Below are positions 28,132 through 35,586 of a stretch of DNA of 47,175 bases, one piece after another. This DNA comes from an uncultured Ruminococcus sp. (GTDB lineage Bacteria > Bacillota > Clostridia > Oscillospirales > Acutalibacteraceae), in contig CACYPH010000015.1 of assembly GCA_902776185.1 (NCBI GenBank), positions 1,048 through 48,222 on the forward strand. Reading direction: 5' to 3'. The notes under the pieces were generated by a model, which worked only from the letters and a program-made list of their open reading frames with translations, was not told the DNA's origin and searched no databases. The translations under genes were made by a program, and so were the position numbers. The first letter of the stretch is position 1. Each line of letters starts with the position of its first letter.

Positions 28132-28938
28132 ATGTATCAACAAGCTATTCCGCTGAAAAGTATTTCGAATGCCCGTGAATTGGGCGGATATATGGCTGCC
28201 GACGGCAGGACAGTTAAGAGAAACTTGCTGCTCCGTACTGCAGCATTGCACGGCATCTCCGATGAAGATATCCGTATACTGACGGATACCTACCACATAC
28301 AGCATATCGTCGATTTTCGTTTGGGAATGGAGCTTTCCGGCGCTGAGGATCCGCCGATCAACGGTGCGGAGTATCACCATCTCGATGTGATCGATATGTC
28401 GGCGATAGCCACAGAGAACGGTGCCGCGCCGGATATGACCAAACTCGATGTGCTGCAGATCGTCGAATTCTCTCTGCAGAGCGGGATGATCAACGAAAAT
28501 ATGTATATCGGGTTTCTTGCAAACGATATGGGTAAAAAGGCGTATTCCGAATTCTTTCGCATCCTGCTCAGCGCCGATCCTGAACATGCCGTACTGTGGC
28601 ATTGTACCGGCGGTAAGGATCGTACGGGACTTGCTGCAATGCTCTTGCTCTCGGCTCTCGGAGCAGACGAAGAAACGATCATCGCAGACTATCTGCTGAC
28701 AAATGACTACTATGCGCCGCGGATCGCAGGGATGAAGCAGCTTTTGAGATCCAAAGGCTGTGACGACGCCTATATCGACCGGGCGATCCTTGTCTTTGAT
28801 GCTGTCAACGAGCGCTATATGCGTAATGCGATAGCCTATCTGAAAAGGGAATACGGTTCCGTTGTCGGATATATCCGTGACGGATTGAATATATCTCAAA
28901 ATGAGATTGAAGAATTGAAAGAAAAGTATTTGAAATGA
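28132..28938 (+). CDS. tyrosine-protein phosphatase (Y_phosphatase3 family)
   Basis: 268 residues, no signal peptide. It begins NARELGGYMAADGRTVKRNLLLRTAALH, the characteristic R-x-L-G-G and L-x-R-[ST] opening of this family. The P-loop HCTGGKDRTG carries nucleophile Cys158 and Arg164, and IVDFRLGMEL gives the D-[LF]-R motif. These enzymes dephosphorylate phosphotyrosine or phosphoinositides, and in Gram-positives often act on capsule kinases or host proteins. No tyrosine kinase is visible in the window. SD GGAGG is 7 bases upstream. The next gene starts 20 bases after its stop, suggesting one transcript with the L,D-transpeptidase. Confidence 0.88.
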   Translation: MYQQAIPLKSISNARELGGYMAADGRTVKRNLLLRTAALHGISDEDIRILTDTYHIQHIVDFRLGMELSGAEDPPINGAEYHHLDVIDMSAIATENGAAPDMTKLDVLQIVEFSLQSGMINENMYIGFLANDMGKKAYSEFFRILLSADPEHAVLWHCTGGKDRTGLAAMLLLSALGADEETIIADYLLTNDYYAPRIAGMKQLLRSKGCDDAYIDRAILVFDAVNERYMRNAIAYLKREYGSVVGYIRDGLNISQNEIEELKEKYLK

Positions 28939-28958
28939 TTTGAGGGATAAGAAAAAAG

Positions 28959-29714
28959 ATGAATAAAACATTGAGATTGACAGCAATTGCGCTTGCGCTG
29001 ATGATGGCGCTGAGCATATTCGCAGGCTGTGAAAAAACAGAAACTGAAACAAAAGCAGAATCTTCTTCCGAACTGTATTTCACGCAGCAGGATGTTCGGA
29101 AATCTCCTGAATGGGTGACAAAGCTCGACGCAACCAAGGACGCCGAACAGCTGATTGTCGTCGCAGGCGTCGACAAGACGACAGCCTATGTCACGATGCA
29201 TGAGAAGAATGATAACGGCGAGTGGGAGCAGATTATCGCGACCCCCGGCTTCATTGGTCTGGATGGCTTAGGCGAGGCAAACATCAACGATTGTTATACG
29301 CCCGTCGGCACCTTCACCATCGACAAGGCGTTCGGATTGGCGGATGATCCCGGATGTCAGATGGAATACACAAAGGTAGACGACAACTATTATTGGTCGG
29401 GAGATCCGAAAAACCACTTTAATGAGCTCGTCAATATCAAGGACGTTCCCGATCTTGACACTGAGAACAGCGAGCATATCGCGGATTACGATTATGCTTA
29501 TCAGTATGTGCTGAATATGGGTTACAACTCTGAGTGCGAGGAAGAAAAGGGCTTTGCGTTCTTCTTCCACTGCTTCAGGGTTAACCGCACCTACACGGGC
29601 GGCTGCGTCGGCGTTCCGGAGAATATCATGAAATTCATCATGCAGCACATCAAGCCCGGCTGTAAGATCACAATCGATTCACTTGAAAATATGGGCGGCG
29701 ATCTCGACGCTTAA
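28959..29714 (+). CDS. L,D-transpeptidase (YkuD-type) lipoprotein, second copy
   Basis: 251 residues. The lipoprotein signal is MNKTLRLTAIALALMMALSIFAGC, and the YkuD domain starts at PEWVTKLDATKDAEQLIVVAG. His204 and Cys216 lie in HCFRVNRTYTGGCVGVPE, and YTPVGTF is present. It is clearly paralogous to the product at 24631: the segments EWVTKLDA.KDA.QL.VVAG, FIG..GLG and KAFG.ADDPGC..(P/E)YTKVDD agree nearly residue for residue. The active-site region has VNRTY instead of DRKPR, so the two copies may accept different substrates. SD GAGGGAT is near. A STAS/kinase pair follows after 34 bases and may be co-transcribed. Confidence 0.88.
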   Translation: MNKTLRLTAIALALMMALSIFAGCEKTETETKAESSSELYFTQQDVRKSPEWVTKLDATKDAEQLIVVAGVDKTTAYVTMHEKNDNGEWEQIIATPGFIGLDGLGEANINDCYTPVGTFTIDKAFGLADDPGCQMEYTKVDDNYYWSGDPKNHFNELVNIKDVPDLDTENSEHIADYDYAYQYVLNMGYNSECEEEKGFAFFFHCFRVNRTYTGGCVGVPENIMKFIMQHIKPGCKITIDSLENMGGDLDA

Positions 29715-29748
29715 ACTATATATAAATCCATGACAGGAGGATATTCAT

Positions 29749-30000
29749 ATGTATTGAATCAAAGGTAAAATCGACTCGACCAACGCACCTGAATTTGAAA
29801 AGGAACTCATGGCGGCTATGCCTGTTGAGCTTGACGCGAGCGAGCTGGAATATATATCTTCGGCGGGCTTGCGCGTATTGTTGAAGCTGAAAAAAGCTGT
29901 CGGCGAGTTAACGATCCTAAATGTCAACAGCGAAGTCTATGAGATACTCGATATAACAGGCTTTACAAGTATGCTGAAACGTGAAGAAAGCGCTGCGTGA
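29749..30000 (+). pseudogene. STAS-domain protein (RsbV-like) with TGA at codon 3
   Basis: The frame reads M-Y-stop-I-K-G-K-I-D-S-T-N-A-P-E-F-E-K. An ideal SD (AGGAGG, 29736-29741) precedes the ATG at 29749, and TGA occupies 29755-29757. Beyond it the STAS domain is complete: GKIDSTNAPEFEKEL, LDASELEYISSAGLRVLL with the phosphorylatable Ser-Ser, and EILDITGFTSML. Such proteins are anti-sigma-factor antagonists or similar phospho-switches. The next in-frame ATG (29809) would drop the first strand. Either this is a recent nonsense mutation, or ribosomes restart, or the TGA is read through. The gene overlaps the following kinase by 20 bases, so loss of translation here should also affect that gene. 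Similar to the intact STAS protein at 42823. Confidence 0.7.
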
Positions 30001-30895
30001 GATCACCGTCGACGGCTGTGAGCTGATCGGTTCCGGCGGTTACGGAAGAGTCTATCGCCTAGACGCAGATACGATCGCCAAAATCTATAATCCCGGGATC
30101 AGCCTTGAATTCGTTGAGCGCGAACGCAACACCTCGCAGAAGGCGTTTCTGATGGGAGTGCCCACGGCGATCTCATACGATGTGATACGGAGCGGCGACT
30201 GCTACGGCGTCGTCTACGAAATGCTGGATGCCAAGACGATGGCACAGGTCATCGGCGACGATCCCTCAAAGCTCCGCGAAATCAGCGCGAGGAGCGCTAT
30301 GCTCTTAAAACAGTTGCATCAGATCACCCCCGGCGCTGATTCCGGCTTGCCTGATCGAAAAGAGAAGATGATCGCGTGGGTGGATACTCTATCAGAGTAT
30401 ATCACTGCACAGGAAGCAGACAAGATGAAAGGATTTATAGGCAGCATTCCCGACCGCGACACCTTCCTGCACGGCGACTATAATGCGAAGAACGTTATGG
30501 TTCGTGACGGCGAGTTTCAGCTGATCGATATCGGCGACGCAGCCATCGGTCACCCCGTGTTTGACATCGCCGGACTGATGCTGGCGTATATCATCATCCC
30601 AAGCTCTCGCGGCGGTGCGAAGAGTGACGACGAACTCAGAGATCTGCTGGGCTTCGATTTTGAGTACGCACAGCAGGTATGGGGCGTGATGTGCGCGACC
30701 TACTTCGGCCTGACTTCACCCGATGATATCAAAGCAGTGACGATGAAGCTGATGCCGTACTGCTTCCTGCTGATGACGTTTCACTCGCTGTCAACGGTCG
30801 TCGGCGACAAAGAAGCAATCAAAATAAGAGTCGATCGGGTATTGCGTCAACGTTTTTTGCCTTCGATCGATACGGCGCAGCCTTTAGATTTCTGA
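29981..30895 (+). CDS. APH-like protein kinase (TIGR02172-type)
   Basis: 304 residues, GTG start inside the STAS gene end. A phosphotransferase/choline-kinase-like fold: glycine loop IGSGGYGRVYRL, Lys in DTIAKIYN, catalytic loop FLHGDYNAKNVMV (Asp and Asn), metal Asp in LIDIGDAAIGHP. The sequence pattern (RKAFLMGVPTAISYD, YEMLDAKTM, HGDYNAKNVM) is that of the TIGR02172 group, which I recall being found beside or fused to STAS or other signalling domains in Clostridia and Fibrobacter. The substrate is unknown. Phosphorylation of the overlapping STAS protein is a fair guess from gene order. Translation probably depends on coupling, because no SD is seen. The kinase half of 44252 is a paralogue with the same motifs. 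Confidence 0.82.
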   Translation: MKKALREITVDGCELIGSGGYGRVYRLDADTIAKIYNPGISLEFVERERNTSQKAFLMGVPTAISYDVIRSGDCYGVVYEMLDAKTMAQVIGDDPSKLREISARSAMLLKQLHQITPGADSGLPDRKEKMIAWVDTLSEYITAQEADKMKGFIGSIPDRDTFLHGDYNAKNVMVRDGEFQLIDIGDAAIGHPVFDIAGLMLAYIIIPSSRGGAKSDDELRDLLGFDFEYAQQVWGVMCATYFGLTSPDDIKAVTMKLMPYCFLLMTFHSLSTVVGDKEAIKIRVDRVLRQRFLPSIDTAQPLDF

Positions 30896-30959
30896 TGTTA
30901 AAAGAAACGATAATGATTCTTCATGACTAACATAACCGAAAGCCAAAAGAGGATTATCA

Positions 30960-31573
30960 ATGAAAAAATATTGTGCATCCATGATGATAACCCTCCTGCT
31001 GAACCCGACGATCCCGATGATCCTGATGATCCCGGTGAACCTGATACGCCTGAGCTCAGAGCTTGGTATAAGCTGGGATTCAACGGAACAGATATGAACT
31101 ATCAGCATATGGCTGAGATCGCTCAGATCGGTTTTGTCACACGTATTTCCGACCCCGATACGAATCAGCTTATATCGTCACAAAAGGCTGTCGTCAATAC
31201 CTCCGCATACGGCAGCTTTGACTACAGCTACGATGAGAGCGGAGAGACAGCGTATGACGACAATGGGATCAAGCTCGTTTACAAAGGCCTTTCCGACGAC
31301 GGATTGCATGACCCGATGTTCTACATCAACAATCAGTCCGAAAAGGACATCGTGATCAACGTCAAGGATTTCAAACTGAACGGCACAAAGGCTGAGGGCG
31401 TTTTCGGTGCAGAAGTATTCAGCGGCTGTCGTGCCCTCAATCCGATCGGATCCTTTGAAGAAACTAAGTCAGGCGATACCGTTGAGGTGACTTTTGAAAT
31501 CTGTGAACGCAGTGAAAACCACAGCGATGAGCGGGTGCTCTATACCACAGACGCTTTTACCTTTACTCTTTGA
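30960..31573 (+). pseudogene. secreted protein whose signal peptide is out of frame
   Basis: An SD (AAGAGGA) precedes ATG 30960, which starts MKKYCASMMITLLL, plainly the beginning of a signal peptide. That frame then leaves the gene: around 30990-31000 the coding frame shifts to the one reading PPAEPDDPDDPDDPGEPDTPE, an extracytoplasmic linker, and a beta-rich domain of about 170 residues (LRAWYKLGFNGTDMNYQHMAEI ... VLYTTDAFTFTL). The hydrophobic core end and the cleavage site or lipobox are missing, so a small deletion has fused the first 14 signal residues out of frame to the linker. The alternative start at 30923 gives the right frame but no SD and no export signal. I do not recognise the mature domain. 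GFVTRI..DTNQLISS and DFKLNGTKAEGVFGAEV suggest a DUF-type immunoglobulin-like fold. Confidence 0.65.
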
Positions 31574-31616
31574 TACTTGAGATGCCGATTCGGCTTTTCG
31601 GCATAGCACAATATAG

Positions 31617-31659
31617 CATCCCCACCACAGTATCTGTAATAGATACAGCGGTGGGGATG
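31617..31659 (+). terminator. hairpin downstream of the broken secreted-protein gene
   Basis: CATCCCCACC (31617-31626) pairs with GGTGGGGATG (31650-31659), and inside the loop GTATCT pairs with AGATAC. It is a strong stem without a long T-run. It lies 44 bases after the stop and may separate the converging plus- and minus-strand units. Confidence 0.55.
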
Positions 31660-31686
31660 TTCAGTTAATCATATAATCCGATAATC

Positions 31687-31720
31687 CGAAAAAAGTGAGC
31701 AGGTACAAAAACCTGCTCAC
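31687..31720 (-). terminator. intrinsic terminator of the NRPS operon
   Basis: On the minus strand GTGAGCAGGT (31711-31720) pairs with ACCTGCTCAC (31695-31704) around a 6-base loop and is followed by TTTTTTCGG. It lies 112 bases after the stop of the SpoIIE phosphatase, the last gene of the operon. Confidence 0.8.
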
Positions 31721-31831
31721 ACTATCCCAAAGAAGATTTTGAAAAGAAAATGAGTGTTGATAACGGACTTATCAAGACTCTGAATTATTCGGCAGTGACA
31801 CATATTTTCTGCCCGTTTGGTTGTATACGTA

Positions 31832-33805
31832 TCACATCATTTTCTTCTTGATTCTCAGGATATTCTTGTTGCCCTCGTAGCGGTAGGAAAAGTCGTCCGC
31901 TAAGGAAAAGGACAGGAATCGTCCGAGACCGCCGATGCTGTTCTCGTGGTCGTACTCTTCGATATCGATGACTTCACTGGTCGGATCGAAGGGTTCGCCG
32001 CTGTCGGTAAAGGTGAGAGCAGCCGACGCGGGATCGATATCCAGCGCAACAGTCACCGCGCCCTTTTTGCCGCGATAGGCGTAGGAGCAGATATTGACGA
32101 ACATTTCCTCGGCGATCAGATACAGCGCGTCCTTTGTGTCGTCCGAGAGGGTCTCTTCCTGTTGGATCAGCTCCGTCACCACTGTAAGATTTTCGACTTC
32201 TGCCGGGAGGGTCAGCTCCCGATGGATCGGCGAGGCGACCTGCATGGTCAGGATGGTGATATCGTCGCTTTGATCAGCGCCGTCGGTAAACAGTCTGATC
32301 TTTTCGAGCACGTCATCGACGAGGTGATCGGCGTCGCCTGCGAGATGCCTGCTCAGTTCGGCTTCGAGCGCATCGGTACCGTAGAAGCCGCCGTCCTTAT
32401 CCTCGGCTTCGTTCACTCCGTCGGTATACAGGAACAGCACGTCGCCTTCCTTGAGCGTCACCGACGCTTCCTCATAATCCTCGCTGCTGAAGATGCCGGC
32501 TGCCATGCCCTGAGCGCCGTCGAGCGTTGTCAGCGTATCCGATAAGATATACGGCAGGTTATGACCGGCGTTCGCATATCTCAGCTCTCGGGTCGCGGGA
32601 TCATAGACAGCGACAAAGGTGGTGATAAACAGGGTGTTCGGATTCTGTTCGGCGAGCGTATCATTGTAGGCTTTCAGCGTCTGCGCGGGAGAATATCCCA
32701 AGATGGCGTACTGATGAAGCAGCGTGATCGCGCGTGACATGAACAGTGCGGCAGAAACGCCTTTTCCCGATACGTCGGCGATGGTAAGACAGATCTTGCC
32801 GTCGTCCAGCATAAGATAATCGTACAGATCGCCGCCTACGTTTTTTGCGGCAAGCATACAGGCGTTGATCACGGCGTTTTTGCTGCGGTAAGACGCCGGC
32901 TTGAGCAGACCTTTTTGGATGCTGCGGGCGATGTCCAGCTCCGCTGCCTGCATATGCTTCTCTTTGTTCAGCTTATCGATGTTAAGGAGATAGGAATCGA
33001 TCTCGTGTGTCATGCTGTTGAAGGCGCGTGACATTTCCGCAAGCTCGTCGCTGCCTTTTACCGGCAGTTCGATAAAGCCCGCCTCCCGGTCGGAAACAAA
33101 GCTGTTCATTTTGCGGCTGATCCTGCGGATGGGTCTTGAGATCCTAAAATACAGGATCAGGAAGATCGCCGCGACAATGATCATGCTCAGCAGGATCGTG
33201 AAGATCGAGATAACCAAAAAACGTTTTTGGATACTTCTGACGATTTCGGAGATGTTTTGTTCTGCTCCGACAACGGCAGTTCTGCTCGGACTCTCAAATT
33301 CTTTGGTCTGACTGTTGTAGTAAACGGTCACAGGCATATAGCAGGACAGGGTTTCGCCATACTGGTTTTCATAGTGCTCGATCACGCCGCCGGTTTTGCC
33401 GTGATATGCTTCGATCATTTCATTTGAGAGCGTTTGATGGACTTCTACGCCGGAGTATCGCTCGGATCTGGCGTTTTCTGCGGCATTATCGCCGAAACCG
33501 ATCGCAATATAGATCATTTGATTTGACTCAACATAGGGGTAGACCGCGTATACGTAGGTGATATCGAGGGAATAGCACATCGTATCAAAATAATCGGAAC
33601 AGGTACTGCAGTCTTCCTCGGTAACGGGATAATCGATCTCCATATATGTCACGGCAGTCAGGGCGGCTCTTCTCAGCTTATCGATCGTATTGTTGACCTG
33701 ATTGTTATAGGTGAGCTGATAGGAGATGATCAATACTGCCGCGTCCAGTAAAAAAATAATCAGAAGAATCAGTAACGCTAATTTGAAGAAAATGGATTTT
33801 CTCAT
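31832..33805 (-). CDS. membrane SpoIIE/RsbU phosphatase with HAMP and RsbW-like domain
   Basis: 657 residues. A transmembrane helix about 7-28, then an outer sensor domain of about 165 residues with the Cys-rich EEDCSTCSDYFDTMC, second helix about 197-220, and HAMP about 221-275 (RISRPIRRISRKMNSF, ELAEMSRAFNSM). A PP2C/SpoIIE phosphatase about 300-505 has the metal-binding motifs GGDLYDY (about 323), DVSGKG (about 344), YTDGVNEAED (about 464) and QSDDITIL. A GHKL ATPase domain of RsbW type about 530-655 has EEMFVNICSYAYR, TDSGEPFDP and GGLGRFL. RsbU-like enzymes dephosphorylate phospho-STAS proteins; the RsbW-like part phosphorylates them, so both opposing activities may sit in one sensor. 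The likely partner is the STAS protein at 42823. It is the last gene of the operon, 13 bases after the exporter gene. Confidence 0.87.
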   Translation of the reverse strand: MRKSIFFKLALLILLIIFLLDAAVLIISYQLTYNNQVNNTIDKLRRAALTAVTYMEIDYPVTEEDCSTCSDYFDTMCYSLDITYVYAVYPYVESNQMIYIAIGFGDNAAENARSERYSGVEVHQTLSNEMIEAYHGKTGGVIEHYENQYGETLSCYMPVTVYYNSQTKEFESPSRTAVVGAEQNISEIVRSIQKRFLVISIFTILLSMIIVAAIFLILYFRISRPIRRISRKMNSFVSDREAGFIELPVKGSDELAEMSRAFNSMTHEIDSYLLNIDKLNKEKHMQAAELDIARSIQKGLLKPASYRSKNAVINACMLAAKNVGGDLYDYLMLDDGKICLTIADVSGKGVSAALFMSRAITLLHQYAILGYSPAQTLKAYNDTLAEQNPNTLFITTFVAVYDPATRELRYANAGHNLPYILSDTLTTLDGAQGMAAGIFSSEDYEEASVTLKEGDVLFLYTDGVNEAEDKDGGFYGTDALEAELSRHLAGDADHLVDDVLEKIRLFTDGADQSDDITILTMQVASPIHRELTLPAEVENLTVVTELIQQEETLSDDTKDALYLIAEEMFVNICSYAYRGKKGAVTVALDIDPASAALTFTDSGEPFDPTSEVIDIEEYDHENSIGGLGRFLSFSLADDFSYRYEGNKNILRIKKKMM

Positions 33806-33818
33806 AACAAGCCTCGGT

Positions 33819-35585
33819 TTACGCGATCGGGACAGTTGCTACCTCGATCACGGTATTGTTCATATTGATGACACGGGTATAAGTAAGGTTCTGCGTGATG
33901 CGGCGGATCATCTCGATACCGCTCATCAGGAATTCATCCTCCTCATCGGAGGAGTACGCAGTGGGATCAAAGGGCACGCCGTCGTCGCGGATCCTCAGCA
34001 GCAGTTTATCATCCGCTTTAGAGAGGTTGATATCAATGTAGCTCGGCTTTGATGTTTGATAGCCGTAGCGCGCGATATTGACCGCCAGCTCCTCTGCGGC
34101 GACGCCGATGATACCGGCTGTCTCGGGGGGGATATGGTTGTTCTCACAGCACTGTATGAGCTGCTTTGACACCGCTACCGCCTCTTGTTCGGTACTCTTG
34201 ATCGTGATATCACACAGGCTGTCGCTGTCTTTGTCCGGGATCATCAAAAAGCCCTTTTGCGGCAGCTTTCCGTTTTTTTGCCGGATCATCCTCCAGACCC
34301 AGACGGTCAGGAATGCCAGCGCCTCTGTCAGTGCGGCGGCGATGCTCACGCCTGCGATGCCGACGGTGCCGATGAACAGCATCGACAGCGGCAGCAGATA
34401 AACGAATCCCTGCAGCACGGTATCGAGCGTCGACAGCGAGGTCTTAAGGGTAGTTTGATAGTATACCTGTGTGATCCTGTTTGCCGCAAAGAAGATGAAG
34501 CTGATACTGAACAGGCGCACGCACAAAGCCGCAACATCATACAGCGCGGGTTTATTGAACGAAAAGATCCTGAGGATCAGATCGGGGAAGGCGATGAATA
34601 TCGCCATCAGTACGGCTACCGCTCCGCTGACAATGATGATCGTCCGCCTGACGAGCCGCCTTATGCCGTAATAATCCTTCTCGCCGAACAGGATGCCGGC
34701 GATCGTCTGGATCACGCCGATGACGCCCTCGATGCACAGCTTGACGATCTCTACCGAGTTCATGCAAACGGCGTAGATCGCCATGTGATCCGCGCCCAGC
34801 GTGCTTTGGATATAGGTGTTGAGTACAAAATACTGCAGGATCAGCATGAGCAGGTAGGATACCTGTGAGAAGCCTGCTTTGATAACTGTCCACAGCATCC
34901 GTATCTGACGGAACCCTTGTTTGAGATTCAGGGACAGCATCCGTTTTTTTGACAGGAAATAGGGGATGAGCACCAGATTGCCGACGCCGTAACCGATGAT
35001 CGTCGACAGCGCCGCGCCGTACATCCCGAGATCGGTGCAGCGCAGGAAGAGATAGTCGAGCACCAGATTGACGATGTTCGCAAGGATAAAGCAGGACGCG
35101 CCGAGCCTCGGACAGTTGTCGACCGTGATGACGTTGGACACGAGGATGCAGAGGTTCAATAGCGGAGCGCCCAGCATATACACAAAGATGTATGGCGCCA
35201 ACAGCTCCTCCAGCCGCGGTGACTGTGCGAGCAGCTGTGAGAGCGGCGACGCGGCAAAGGGCGCGATCACGGTAAAGATCAGCGAAATACCGACGTCAGC
35301 GATGATCGATAGGGAAAGTGTGCCGGAGGCTTCCTTGATCCTGCGCTTGCCGAGCATGACAGAGATCGTCACTGCGCTGCCGACGCCGACCGCAAATCCG
35401 ATGATCTGGGTGAAATACAGCACAGGCAGGCTCAGTGATATCGCCGTCATGCCGTCGATATCGATCAGATTGCTGACAAGGATGCTGTCAACGATGTTGC
35501 CAAGCTGCATGGCAACGACCATCAGCACCCCGGGAACGAGATAGCTGTTGAATTTGCGCTTGATCAGATAATCGTTTCTGCGCAT
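33819..35585 (-). CDS. MATE-family exporter fused to RsbW-like ATPase domain
   Basis: 588 residues from the ATG whose codon is the complement of 35583-35585. GAGG lies 6 bases before it, inside the end of the NRPS gene; the NRPS stop and this start are one base apart, so the two are translationally coupled. Residues about 10-440 form a twelve-helix MATE transporter (FNSYLVPGVLMVVAMQLGNIVDSILVSNL at the start, later SNVITVDNCPRLGAS and GYGVGNLVLIPYF). After a short linker, residues about 465-588 are a GHKL ATPase of RsbW/SpoIIAB type with N-box AAEELAVNIARYGYQ (about 499), RDDGVPFDP (about 536) and MSGIEMIRRITQNLTY. MATE proteins expel small organic compounds using Na+ or H+. The fused kinase-like domain is unusual and suggests either that export is regulated by the STAS protein or that the exporter carries the switch kinase. 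Confidence 0.88.
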   Translation of the reverse strand: MRRNDYLIKRKFNSYLVPGVLMVVAMQLGNIVDSILVSNLIDIDGMTAISLSLPVLYFTQIIGFAVGVGSAVTISVMLGKRRIKEASGTLSLSIIADVGISLIFTVIAPFAASPLSQLLAQSPRLEELLAPYIFVYMLGAPLLNLCILVSNVITVDNCPRLGASCFILANIVNLVLDYLFLRCTDLGMYGAALSTIIGYGVGNLVLIPYFLSKKRMLSLNLKQGFRQIRMLWTVIKAGFSQVSYLLMLILQYFVLNTYIQSTLGADHMAIYAVCMNSVEIVKLCIEGVIGVIQTIAGILFGEKDYYGIRRLVRRTIIIVSGAVAVLMAIFIAFPDLILRIFSFNKPALYDVAALCVRLFSISFIFFAANRITQVYYQTTLKTSLSTLDTVLQGFVYLLPLSMLFIGTVGIAGVSIAAALTEALAFLTVWVWRMIRQKNGKLPQKGFLMIPDKDSDSLCDITIKSTEQEAVAVSKQLIQCCENNHIPPETAGIIGVAAEELAVNIARYGYQTSKPSYIDINLSKADDKLLLRIRDDGVPFDPTAYSSDEEDEFLMSGIEMIRRITQNLTYTRVINMNNTVIEVATVPIA

Positions 35586-35586
35586 A

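Noticed and set aside
29755..29757. Selenocysteine at the TGA of the STAS gene
   Set aside because: Codon 3 is an unlikely place for a functional residue, I see no suitable hairpin just downstream, and no selenium genes lie in the window. Kept only as a remote option.
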